Shown: piece by piece, positions 6,347 to 14,600 of the stretch | Layout of the letters: each line of letters opens with the position of its first letter | Numbering within the stretch: position 1 is the stretch's first letter | Source: Paenibacillaceae bacterium UBA6304 | GTDB lineage: Bacteria; Bacillota; Bacilli; Paenibacillales; Paenibacillaceae | Direction: 5' to 3' | Assembly (NCBI GenBank): GCA_002439285.1 | Contig: DJTQ01000046.1 | Location: forward strand, 1-15,560 | DNA: 15,560 bases | The notes under the pieces: model-generated | What the model was told of the DNA's origin: nothing | What the model saw: the letters and a program-made list of their open reading frames with translations, nothing else | The model's database searches: none | Translations under genes and position numbers: made by a program

Positions 6347-7873
6347 ATGGAAGGAATGACTAGTCCCTTGACGGTATACAAGACATTTATTTCTCGCTTG
6401 AGGTTGAATTATGCAGCGGGCACGCTGCTTGCGGTGATCATGATCGGAAGCCTGATATTATTCACCCAGCTAAACATTCCTAAAGAGCAATATTGGTTGC
6501 TGTCCGGCGTGCTCGCCCTGTCGCTCTGCATCATGGTTGCGCTGGAGTGGATTGTGTTTTATTTACAGCTTCGTCCGATTAGAAACTGCTTTACGGCTGA
6601 GGTCGACAACTTTTCCACTCTGCAAAATGTATACATAAGAACGCACAGATTACCCGCTCTGGCTGTAAAACGAATGGTGGGTCCGCACTTATTCGGATTG
6701 ATGTTACCGGCGGCAGGGATGACACTTTGGCTGATTTATATGGATAAACTATCTATTCCCTATTTTTATGTGTTGCTTGCCTCCATGGGAATGGTGCTCA
6801 TCGCCGGGATGAATGCTCTAATCGAGTTTTATTTAACTTCCTATGCCATACGGCCAATTTTGCTCGAATTAGGAGCCCGGTCGCTTCGTCAGTTTGGCAA
6901 AGAAATAACGCTTGGAGGAAGGGTGCTCATATCCATTCGTCGTAAACTGAGGTGGAGTTTCTTTCTCATCGGAGCCTTCCCTCTTTTGCTTTACAGCCTG
7001 GCGGTTCAGTTCCGGATGGGGGCCTGGAGTCTCGCCGATATATCCTATTGGCAGTGGGCCGCCTATATTTTGTTGATTGGCCTTGGCATTGCCTTTATAG
7101 GTTCCAGGCTGCTTACCCGGGAGATCGAGTTGCCGATCCAGCATTTATACGAAAAGATGTCCGAAGTGAAGAACGGGTATGTTCGGAGCGGAGCCAGCGA
7201 TTTATTCTCTGATGAATTCTCCAGGCTCGTTTCAGGGTTCAACCATATGCTGCGGGGCATCAAAGTTCAGGCAGAGCGAAACAATCAACTACTGGAGAGT
7301 TATTTTGCAACCTTGGCAGCAGCACTGGACGCGCGTGACCCGTATACGGCGGGCCACTCCTTAAGGGTTGCGGAATATGCGGTCGCCATCGGCCTGCTCG
7401 CCAAGCTTCCGGAAGAAGAAATTCTTGATTTGAGGAAGGCGGCGTTGCTGCACGATATTGGCAAGATCGGGATCCGTGATGCGGTTCTGCTGAAAGAAGG
7501 CCGCCTGACCGACGAAGAGTGGGACCAGATCAAACAGCATCCCGTGCTTGGAGAGGCGATTTTGAAGCAGATCGAGCCGGTGGACGCTATGGCTCCTTTC
7601 TTACCGGGTGTGAGATCGCATCATGAACGTTATGATGGAGGAGGATATCCCGATGGCTTAAAGGGAGAAGACATCCCATTGTTTGGCCGGATCATTGCGG
7701 TAGCCGATGCTTTTGACGCTATGACTTCTAACCGTCCTTACCGGAAAGGGCTGAATGAAGAGAAGGCAATTTCGATTTTGGAAGAAGGCCGGGGAACCCA
7801 ATGGGATCCTTATTTCGCAAAGCTGTTTGTGGATGCTTATCGAAAGAATAAAGTAATCAAACAGGCCCCGTGA
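6347..7873 (+). CDS. Membrane HD-GYP domain protein, cyclic di-GMP phosphodiesterase
   Basis: From the ATG at 6347 it has 508 residues. Six hydrophobic helices (about 25-43, 50-72, 113-131, 139-162, 203-221, 236-256) precede a HAMP-like region (258-309) and an HD-GYP domain (317-502). The domain has the metal-binding HDIGK motif (369-373), the His pair in RSHHERYDGGGYPDGL and the diagnostic GYP (433-435). HD-GYP enzymes hydrolyse c-di-GMP, and lower c-di-GMP favours motility, which fits the sigma-D-like promoter just upstream. The two membrane-inserted segments contain no known sensor domain I can name. The start is uncertain: ATG at 6356 is also possible, and an in-frame TTG at 6308 lies within the predicted promoter. 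The last four codons and the stop lie inside the terminator hairpin. Confidence 0.92.
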   Translation: MEGMTSPLTVYKTFISRLRLNYAAGTLLAVIMIGSLILFTQLNIPKEQYWLLSGVLALSLCIMVALEWIVFYLQLRPIRNCFTAEVDNFSTLQNVYIRTHRLPALAVKRMVGPHLFGLMLPAAGMTLWLIYMDKLSIPYFYVLLASMGMVLIAGMNALIEFYLTSYAIRPILLELGARSLRQFGKEITLGGRVLISIRRKLRWSFFLIGAFPLLLYSLAVQFRMGAWSLADISYWQWAAYILLIGLGIAFIGSRLLTREIELPIQHLYEKMSEVKNGYVRSGASDLFSDEFSRLVSGFNHMLRGIKVQAERNNQLLESYFATLAAALDARDPYTAGHSLRVAEYAVAIGLLAKLPEEEILDLRKAALLHDIGKIGIRDAVLLKEGRLTDEEWDQIKQHPVLGEAILKQIEPVDAMAPFLPGVRSHHERYDGGGYPDGLKGEDIPLFGRIIAVADAFDAMTSNRPYRKGLNEEKAISILEEGRGTQWDPYFAKLFVDAYRKNKVIKQAP

Positions 7874-7890
7874 GGTTACGGGGCCTGTTT
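7859..7890 (+). terminator. Terminator overlapping the end of the HD-GYP gene
   Basis: AAACAGGCCCCG at 7859-7870 and CGGGGCCTGTTT at 7879-7890 form a perfect 12-bp GC-rich stem. The 8-base loop contains the TGA stop codon, so the hairpin is partly coding sequence. The T tract is short (three Ts). Confidence 0.8.
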
Positions 7891-7932
7891 GCATGATTAG
7901 GATTCGTGAGATCACTGGAAAGACCTTCTAAG

Positions 7933-7957
7933 GTTCAATTCAGGCGGGGACGGGTAT
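7933..7957 (+). promoter_or_regulatory. Sigma-B-like general stress promoter of csbD
   Basis: GTTCAA at 7933-7938, a 13-base spacer, then GGGTAT at 7952-7957 match the Bacillus sigma-B pattern GTTTAA-N13-15-GGGTAT at 11 of 12 bases. Transcription would start near 7965, about 60 bases before the csbD ATG. CsbD is a classic sigma-B-controlled protein, which supports the call. Confidence 0.7.
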
Positions 7958-8026
7958 TTACAGAATACACGGAATTGTTACTGATACTCGATCAGCCTTG
8001 ACAAATTATTAAGGAGTTGATGAGAG

Positions 8027-8227
8027 ATGGACCACAATGTATTTAAAGGAAAATGGAATCAGATAAAGGGTGAAGCTAAGACGCAGTGGGGCAAGCTGAC
8101 GGACGATGATTTGGATGTCATTGATGGCGAAAAGGACAAACTGGTGGGCAAGCTGCAAGAACGTTATGGGCACACCAAGGATGCCGCCGAGCGCGAATAC
8201 AATGACTGGGCCCGTAGCCGCGAGTAA
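8027..8227 (+). CDS. csbD: CsbD family general stress protein
   Basis: Small, highly charged cytosolic protein of 66 residues. The N-terminal FKGKWNQIKGEAKTQWGKLTDDD and the later GEKDKLVGKLQERYG are the conserved halves of the CsbD family, whose members are induced by general stress; their molecular activity is not known. The ATG at 8027 is preceded by AAGGAG at ten bases. It is a single gene, with a sigma-B-like promoter upstream and a structured intergenic repeat downstream. The length is typical for the family. Confidence 0.95.
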   Translation: MDHNVFKGKWNQIKGEAKTQWGKLTDDDLDVIDGEKDKLVGKLQERYGHTKDAAEREYNDWARSRE

Positions 8228-8256
8228 GTTGGGCATCTTGACTGGCCCATTAGTAC

Positions 8257-8314
8257 AGGTTCAAAAAAGTCGGCTTTTCAGCACCGAGAAGGTTCAAAAG
8301 ATGACTTTTTGAAC
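8257..8314. repeat. Structured intergenic repeat (REP-like inverted repeat) after csbD
   Basis: GTTCAAAAAAGTC (8259-8271) and GACTTTTTGAAC (8303-8314) pair over 12 bp with one bulge. Inside, CTTTTC and GAGAAG can pair. AGGTTCAAAA occurs twice (8257-8266, 8290-8299), so the right arm can instead pair with the nearer copy (8292-8299). It may end csbD transcription; its layout is like a dispersed intergenic element, which one copy cannot prove. Confidence 0.55.
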
Positions 8315-8340
8315 TACCTCTATAATGGAGGCGGTAGAAG

Positions 8341-8604
8341 ATGTATGTTTCCCGCATTGTTACCGGAAGGATTATCGAGATGCGGGGAGATCGTGTGGTG
8401 ACGGCTCAGGGCGACACAGTCAACACCTACAATCTCCGCTATTATACGCTCAGGGATGTGGAAGTGGAGCCTGAGTTCCAGAGTGATCCCGAGCTCCTTC
8501 CTGAACCTCGCGGAAAGCGGTGGCGGCTCTGGGCGCGGGAGGACACAGGGAGGGCGTATATTCCCTGGCCGTTATTTTGGAAGAAAGACGCAAATCGTAT
8601 ATGA
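8341..8604 (+). CDS. Hypothetical protein, 87 residues
   Basis: I do not recognise the family. The protein has no signal peptide, membrane segment or Cys residues. The N-terminal half (VSRIVTGRIIEMRGDRVVTAQGD) looks like beta strands; the C-terminal half is rich in Arg, Trp and Pro (KRWRLWAREDTGRAYIPWPLF). The ATG is well placed behind GGAGGCGG at six bases, and the gene ends in a strong intrinsic terminator whose stem covers the last codons, so it is very likely a real gene. It follows the structured repeat after csbD and may be transcribed from csbD by readthrough, since I see no convincing promoter of its own. Confidence 0.75.
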   Translation: MYVSRIVTGRIIEMRGDRVVTAQGDTVNTYNLRYYTLRDVEVEPEFQSDPELLPEPRGKRWRLWAREDTGRAYIPWPLFWKKDANRI

Positions 8605-8616
8605 TTTGCGTCTTTT
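8584..8616 (+). terminator. Terminator overlapping the end of the 87-residue gene
   Basis: AAAGACGCAAATC at 8584-8596 and GATTTGCGTCTTT at 8603-8615 form a perfect 13-bp stem with a 6-base loop, followed by a T-rich run. The TGA stop (8602-8604) sits at the loop/stem junction, so the 5' arm encodes the last residues. Confidence 0.88.
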
Positions 8617-8733
8617 ATTCGGGTTAAATCGATGCTTATACAAAAAAATGCCAATTGCCTCATTTTGCATCACCCGGCTTGTGTTAATATGGAATAGGCT
8701 ACGAACAACGACATGACCTACGGGAGTGAGCAT

Positions 8734-10203
8734 ATGGGCTTTGGCAAGATGTTTATACTTAATTTGGGGTTGCTGATCACGGTTGCTTATCTGGCAAACG
8801 TGATATATAAATATGCGTTTACCAAGGTTTCTTTTAAAATCAATTACATTTTATCGTTGGCCTTGTTCATATTCGCAGGGTGGGTCTGCATGAAATTCGG
8901 CTTCCAATTAAACGATGACGTTATTTTCGACCTTCGCATCGTACCTCTGATTATTGCCAGTGGCGTCTATCTGCAGCCGTTCGCACTTATGATTATCGGG
9001 ATAGGAATTGGTCTGGCCAGGCTCACCTTAGGCTGGAATGACGCCGCTATGGCAGGACTTATCAATCTTTCGATATTAGGGATTGTTTGTGCCGCCCTTA
9101 ATATTTGGATGAGACGGAGCAACTATGGGTTAATAAGCAAGGGTGCCATTACGATTGTGATCGTTAATATAATTAACACGCTTAATATATCCATATTCGG
9201 TGTTCTCCCCATGAAAAAATATTTATTGGAGATTGTGCCGATTACGTTTCCGCTGACGATGGGGCTTAGCGTAATTTTTGCGCTGATTCTCTGGGATTTC
9301 CAAATTGAACGGAGACAAACGCTGGAATTGAAGTACGCCAATGAATTGCTGCGAAAACAGACGGAAGAGCTGCGTACGGCAAAAATCATATTGGAGGAAC
9401 GGGCGGGTCAGCTTGCGCTGGCTTCGCAGTATAAGTCGGAATTTTTAGCGAACATGTCTCATGAACTAAGAACGCCCTTAAACAGTATCATTAATCTGGC
9501 CCAGATTATTTCCGAAAATGAGGGTGGAGACGGGACTACGAATGGAGAAGAGGATACGCCCAATTACGGGACGATCATTTATAAGTCAGGACAAGATCTG
9601 CTTAAGCTGATCAATGATATTCTGGATTTGTCTAAGGTGGAAGCAGGACGGCTGGAGGTCGTGGAGGAGGATGTCGCGATCGCTGAAATTGCGGAATTGC
9701 TAGAAATGCACTTTGAGCACATGGCGAGCCAGAAAGGTGTTGCGTTTGAAATCCGTATTGAGGAAGGGCTTCCTTGCACGATTCTTTCGGATGCCCAGCG
9801 GATTGGCCAAATTTTGCGTAATTTGCTGTCCAATGCTTTCAAATTCACCCAGAATGGACAAGTCAAACTCGAAATCCGCAAAACGGGCATCGATGACATG
9901 ATGGAAGGGGAATGGATTGTTTTCGCGGTAACGGATACCGGGATCGGAATCCCGGAAAACAAGTATGAAGCGATCTTTGAGGCTTTCCGTCAGGCGGACG
10001 GTTCCATTAGCCGGAAATACGGAGGGACCGGTCTCGGATTGTCGATCAGCAGGGACCTGGCCCGCTTGCTCGGAGGGTTTATCCGCTTGAAGAGCAAGAT
10101 AGGGTTAGGTAGTACATTTTCCCTGTATCTGCCGCTAACCTCGGATATGAAAGAGAATGTAGCCGGAGAGGTTGGCTTGAAACAAAAAGACAAGTTGCTT
10201 TAA
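8734..10203 (+). CDS. Sensor histidine kinase with LytS-type 5TM receptor domain, orphan
   Basis: Membrane sensor kinase of 489 residues. Residues about 3-188 are a block of five to six hydrophobic helices of the 5TMR-LYT type, as in LytS. A coiled-coil segment (190-233) leads to the HisKA domain with the phospho-accepting His243 in MSHELRTPLN, then an HATPase domain with the N-box NLLSNAFKFT (Asn367), G1 box DTGIGI (401-406) and G2 box GGTGLGL (430-436). All catalytic motifs are intact. I start at ATG 8734 because GGGAG lies seven bases upstream; ATG 8713 in the same frame has no ribosome binding site. No response regulator is adjacent, so the partner must be elsewhere. The signal is unknown; LytS-type domains have been linked to cell-envelope and pyruvate sensing, which is only a general hint. 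Confidence 0.92.
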   Translation: MGFGKMFILNLGLLITVAYLANVIYKYAFTKVSFKINYILSLALFIFAGWVCMKFGFQLNDDVIFDLRIVPLIIASGVYLQPFALMIIGIGIGLARLTLGWNDAAMAGLINLSILGIVCAALNIWMRRSNYGLISKGAITIVIVNIINTLNISIFGVLPMKKYLLEIVPITFPLTMGLSVIFALILWDFQIERRQTLELKYANELLRKQTEELRTAKIILEERAGQLALASQYKSEFLANMSHELRTPLNSIINLAQIISENEGGDGTTNGEEDTPNYGTIIYKSGQDLLKLINDILDLSKVEAGRLEVVEEDVAIAEIAELLEMHFEHMASQKGVAFEIRIEEGLPCTILSDAQRIGQILRNLLSNAFKFTQNGQVKLEIRKTGIDDMMEGEWIVFAVTDTGIGIPENKYEAIFEAFRQADGSISRKYGGTGLGLSISRDLARLLGGFIRLKSKIGLGSTFSLYLPLTSDMKENVAGEVGLKQKDKLL

Positions 10204-10224
10204 TCCACCTTTCCTAGCTACAAT
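10195..10224 (+). promoter_or_regulatory. Possible sigma-A promoter of ridA
   Basis: TTGCTT at 10195-10200 and TACAAT at 10219-10224 are separated by 18 bases. The element overlaps the stop codon of the kinase gene and lies 33-62 bases before the ridA ATG. Confidence 0.4.
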
Positions 10225-10256
10225 AATAAGAAATTCTAGCAAAAGAGGGATGGCAA

Positions 10257-10634
10257 ATGAAGAAGGAAGTCATTTCAACATCGGCAGCACCAGGAGCGAT
10301 CGGCCCTTATTCCCAGGCCGTACAAATCGGGGACTTCGTGTTTACTTCGGGCCAACTGGGTCTGATTCCCGAGACCGGCGAACTTGCCGAAGGTATCGAA
10401 GGCCAGACGCTTCAAGCGCTGCGCAATGTTAGTGCCATATTGGAAGCGGCGGGAACCGGGTTAGATAAGGTCGTTAAAACGACGGTATTCCTGCAAAATA
10501 TGAATGACTTTGCCAAAGTGAATGAAATTTACGGAAGTTTTTTTTCCGAACCTTTTCCGGCCCGCAGCGCGGTCCAGGTAGCCCGTCTACCTAAGGACGG
10601 ATTGGTGGAGATCGAAGTAATCGCTTCGAAGTAG
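10257..10634 (+). CDS. ridA: RidA family enamine/imine deaminase
   Basis: RidA (YjgF/YER057c/UK114) hydrolyses reactive enamines and imines, such as 2-aminoacrylate made by PLP-dependent dehydratases, in the cytosol. The 125-residue protein is family length. Conserved elements are GPYSQAV (16-22), FTSGQLG (29-35), the substrate-binding Arg103 in PARSAVQVARLPKDGLVEIE, and Glu120. These mark the active RidA subgroup. The ATG at 10257 has AGAGGGA seven bases upstream. It follows the kinase gene by 53 bases and ends before a strong shared terminator. Confidence 0.96.
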   Translation: MKKEVISTSAAPGAIGPYSQAVQIGDFVFTSGQLGLIPETGELAEGIEGQTLQALRNVSAILEAAGTGLDKVVKTTVFLQNMNDFAKVNEIYGSFFSEPFPARSAVQVARLPKDGLVEIEVIASK

Positions 10635-10656
10635 GGCAAGGTGTGATTTAAAGCTA

Positions 10657-10706
10657 AACAAGAAAGGGAGTACAGACCTGGATGGGTTTGTACTCCCTTT
10701 CTTGTT
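10657..10706. terminator. Long bidirectional terminator between ridA and the convergent TspO-like gene
   Basis: AACAAGAAAGGGAGTAC at 10657-10673 and its exact complement at 10690-10706 form a 17-bp stem. The inner bases AGACC and GGGTTT extend pairing with a wobble. The arms are A-rich on the left and T-rich on the right, so the hairpin can work for both convergent genes. Confidence 0.85.
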
Positions 10707-10713
10707 GCCGGGG

Positions 10714-11469
10714 TTAGTCACGTTCCCTAGATCGAATGAAGAAGAGGGCGAGAGCAAACACCAAGAGGATGGATGCTGCCAAGCCGGAGGTAAAAAGCAC
10801 GATTCGTTCTTCGGAGTGCTTGACGGCAATAGCCGCGTATCCCCAAGCAATAGGAAGGGGGAGGGCACCGTCCCGTGTCCAACTGCCGATAAGAACAACG
10901 GCAATAACACCAATGATGAGCAAGACGACCGCCGTTGCAGTCTCTTGGAGTTCAGGAAATAACCCGGAGTATTGGAGCGTTACCTGCAGGTTGACCAAGA
11001 CGGCGGCAATGATCCAGCCGGTATACAGAGCGAACGGGAGACGGAGGAACCAGATTTCCCCCAAGGTAGGCCGTTCGATTTGTCTTGTAAGTCGATATAA
11101 CCCTGCAAGGGAAACGAGCAGCAGTATCATGGCGATGAAGGACAGAACCAGGTATTCATGATGCCAAAGCAAAAGCCAGCCCATATTAAACAGACAGGAC
11201 GGAATGAACCAGAGCGTGAAGGAGCGCATCCATTGTTCAAGAGAGTTTCTTCGGCGGTAGAGATACACGATTGAGCATCCTACCAGAACATAAATGACAT
11301 TCCAGATCATAAAGGCATAACCGGCAGGTGTTAGCAGAGTAGAATAACGCGTTGACAGTTCTCCGGTGCTGGCGCCGCCCAGCGGGAGAGCTTGTGCAAG
11401 AATATTGAGAACAATAACGGCCAGAAAGAATAGGCAGTTCCACCACGGGAGAATCTTGGGTCTGAACAT
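10714..11469 (-). CDS. TspO/MBR-like tryptophan-rich membrane protein
   Basis: Integral membrane protein of 251 residues with about seven hydrophobic helices. The stretch LTPAGYAFMIWNVIYVLVG (46-64) and later FNMGWLLLW and LPFALYTGWIIAAVLVN resemble the conserved PAG..F..W...Y, N..W and PY..W....N features of TspO/MBR proteins (translocator protein family, binding tetrapyrroles or sterols). Classical TspO has about 160 residues and five helices; this longer form belongs to a poorly studied branch common in Bacillota, so a tetrapyrrole role should not be assumed. The ATG at 11469 has AAGGAGG nine bases upstream. The gene stands alone, convergent with ridA and divergent from the SNF2 gene. Confidence 0.8.
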   Translation of the reverse strand: MFRPKILPWWNCLFFLAVIVLNILAQALPLGGASTGELSTRYSTLLTPAGYAFMIWNVIYVLVGCSIVYLYRRRNSLEQWMRSFTLWFIPSCLFNMGWLLLWHHEYLVLSFIAMILLLVSLAGLYRLTRQIERPTLGEIWFLRLPFALYTGWIIAAVLVNLQVTLQYSGLFPELQETATAVVLLIIGVIAVVLIGSWTRDGALPLPIAWGYAAIAVKHSEERIVLFTSGLAASILLVFALALFFIRSRERD

Positions 11470-11679
11470 ATTTTAAAACCTCCTTCGAGCGGTTATACCG
11501 GGCTGTTCCCGTTTACTATATGAATATACCCATTCCTAGGGGAAACCATTTCTTAACTTATGAAAAAGGAATGAAACGGGATCGGACGGCGGTTTTATAT
11601 AGGCACGGTTTCGTATAAGATAGAATTAGTGCGTTTTTTAGTCCATTGGACGCGAATCAGGAAATGACGGGAGATCACC

Positions 11680-14600
11680 ATGAATCAACGCCTTTATGGA
11701 ATTTGGCTCGGAGATGTATTGTTTTGTTTCTCCGGTGAAATATCGGAAACCAAAGTGGACGCATGGACGGCGGCAGTCAGACCGCTGGAGCCTTCAGCCG
11801 GAGTACGCCCGTTTCAGCATGCTGCGCTTAGACTTGCGGAAATCCGATACCCGGTATCCTCAGGGCGCAGGATGGCGGGCACCGGCGATCGCAAGGGGTT
11901 AATGGGAAGAACGCTGGAGGGGCTTGCTTTGCCAGTCCAGGAATCCTGGCAGTTATTGTTGAACTGGGATGAGAGCTATTTTGCGGCCAACGGAATTCAA
12001 CCGGGCCAGGAGTTGGAGTACTGGAGCGTTGCGGCCCGTTTTGCGCTGGATCTGTTGCTGCGTGGCCGAATTGTCCCGGCGACGAAGCCAGGGGCAAATA
12101 CGCTGGGGCGCAGGCGGGGAACGCAAGCCGCCATAAGTGCGGTGTGGGGGCCACTTCTGAAAGAGAGCGACGAAGAGCGTTTTCGCCAGATGGCGGCATC
12201 CATGCCGCCCGTGGCATTGGCTGCGGTGCAACCGCTGGGATGGCCGGAGAACGGCTCACTTGGTGACCGTCAGCTAGCCTTACTGCACTCTTTTCTGACA
12301 GAGATGATAGACCATGAGGTCCGAAAAGCGGTAGGGGACCTTGGGAGGAAACTAAATCCCTCGCGGGCCGATTACCGCAGGGGGTCGTCTCCGCTTACCG
12401 AGCTGTGGTGGAATAACTTGCTTAGTGCAGGAAGTCCGCCGGACATTCAAGGAAACAGCGTTGAGGTAGAGCATTTGACGGAAGAAATTTCGGGTGCCGG
12501 AGGAGCGCGGCCGAGTGCGGACGAAGAGGGCGGGAAGGAAGGAGACGTCGGTTCGTTGCGATTATGTCTGAGAATCGAGCCGATACGGGACAACGACGCA
12601 GATGAACGGAATCCGGATCTTCTCTGGCGGCTGACTTTATGGGGAGAAGGTGCAGAGGACCCCTCCGTATTGCTTCCTGCGGGTTTGATCTGGAGTTATC
12701 CGGCACCGGACATGATCATCCGTGGGCGAAAGTATCGGAATGTACGCCGAAACTTGTTGCTTCGCATGAAGAAGGCCGCGGAATTATCGGCCGAGATTGG
12801 TGCCGCGATGGAATCGGCCCGGCCTGAAGTATTGGAACTTCGGCCCGAAGAAATGTACACTTTCCTGAGCCGCTCCGTAGTCCTGCTCCGCAAGCACGGC
12901 GTGAATGTGCAGATGCCTTCCCGGTGGACTCGGGAGGGCAGGCGCGCCGCAGGCGTGAAGATCAAGGCGTCCGGCTGGGAGAAGCCGAAGGGAGAAGAAG
13001 AGCCGAATGCAGGGCTTGGCGTTCAACAGTTGGTTGCTTTTGAAGCGGGGGCGGTTCTGAATGGGGAAGAGCTAAGCCGGGAGGAGCTGGCGCAACTGGC
13101 CTCTTCCAAATCGCCGCTCGTCTTTTTCCGTGGTGAGTGGATTGAGATTGACGTCAAGGAACTTCGCCAAGTGCTGAAATTCATGAAACGGCAAGAGAGC
13201 GGCAGCATGACGTTTCGGGAATTAATGTATTTGGCTTCCGGAGCCGATCGGGATAACCGGTTCGATGGTTTTCAAGTAGATACTGTGGAAACGGAGGGAC
13301 TGCTGGCCGTTTTGTTGTCCGGAGATACGCTGCGCGTTTGTTCATCGCGCCGAGTGCCTGAGGCGCTGAACGGTACGCTGCGCCCTTATCAGGAGAGAGG
13401 CTTTCAATGGCTGTCATCGATGCGGCAGCTTGGCTTTGGGGCGCTATTGGCGGATGACATGGGGCTCGGCAAAACGGTGCAGGTGATTACGGAACTGCTC
13501 GACGGGTTGGAAACGACCCCAGGAACCAGCCTCATTGTTTGCCCGACCTCACTCCTCGGAAATTGGCAGCGGGAGTTGGATCGATTTGCTCCGGAAATGC
13601 GTCTGTATGTTCATCATGGGGGTGATCGACTGCATGGAGACCCGCTTTTGCAAGAATGCAGCAGAAGCGATGTGGTGCTGACAACCTACCAGTTGGCCGG
13701 ACGGGACGGTACGGAGCTCCGCGATTTGAAGTGGAAGACGATCGTCCTCGACGAGGCGCAGTATATCAAGAACTTTGGCACAAAGCAGGCTCAAAGCGTG
13801 ATGAAGCTGAATGCGCCGCAGCGAATCGCGATGACGGGGACCCCGGTGGAGAACCGGCTTAGCGAGTTGTGGTCGATCTTTCAGTTCTTAAACCCCGGTT
13901 ATTTGGGTACGAACGCCTCGTTTCGTTCTAAATATGCGGGAGCCGGAGAGGGGCAAGCCGCCGAGCTTCACAAGCTGCGGAAATTGGTGGCACCGTTTCT
14001 GCTCCGGCGGTTGAAGAGCGATCCGGATATTCGCAAGGATTTACCGGAGAAAATCGAGCTTAAATCGTACTGTTCTCTGACTGCGCAACAAGCCGGAATG
14101 TACGAGGCAGTAACGGCGGAGTTGATGTCGAAGATCGGCGACAGCGGCGGCATCGCCCGCAAAGGTCTTGTGTTGTCCTCGCTCACCCGGCTTAAACAAA
14201 TTTGCAATCACCCGCAGTTGGCAGCCGGAAGGCCTCTATCCGGCCCTGCCGCAGGAATGGGACGATCGGGAAAAATGGAGCGGCTGACGGAACTGCTTGA
14301 TCTCATTATGGATAATGGCGAAGCGGCACTCATCTTCACGCAGTACGTGCAAATGGGGGAGCTGCTTCAGGAGCAGTTGACACGACGGTACGGGAGAACC
14401 CCGTTTTTTCTGCACGGGGGTGTTGTAAAGCAAGAGCGTGACGAGATGGTGAAGTCTTTTCAAGAGGGGGAGGGAGCCCCGATCTTCGTGCTGTCGCTTA
14501 AAGCTGGCGGCGTAGGGCTCAACTTAACTCGGGCTAACCATGTAATTCATTATGACCGGTGGTGGAATCCGGCGGTCGAGAACCAGGCGACGGACCGGGT

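Noticed and set aside
8321..8326. TATAAT as -10 box for the 87-residue gene
   Set aside because: No -35 element at 16-18 bases, and a start a few bases downstream would remove the gene's own ribosome binding site.
11515..11560. Sigma-B promoter for the TspO-like gene (GTTTCC ... GGGTAT on the minus strand)
   Set aside because: The spacer is only 9 bases, too short for sigma-B, and the TATAGT nearby has no matching -35.
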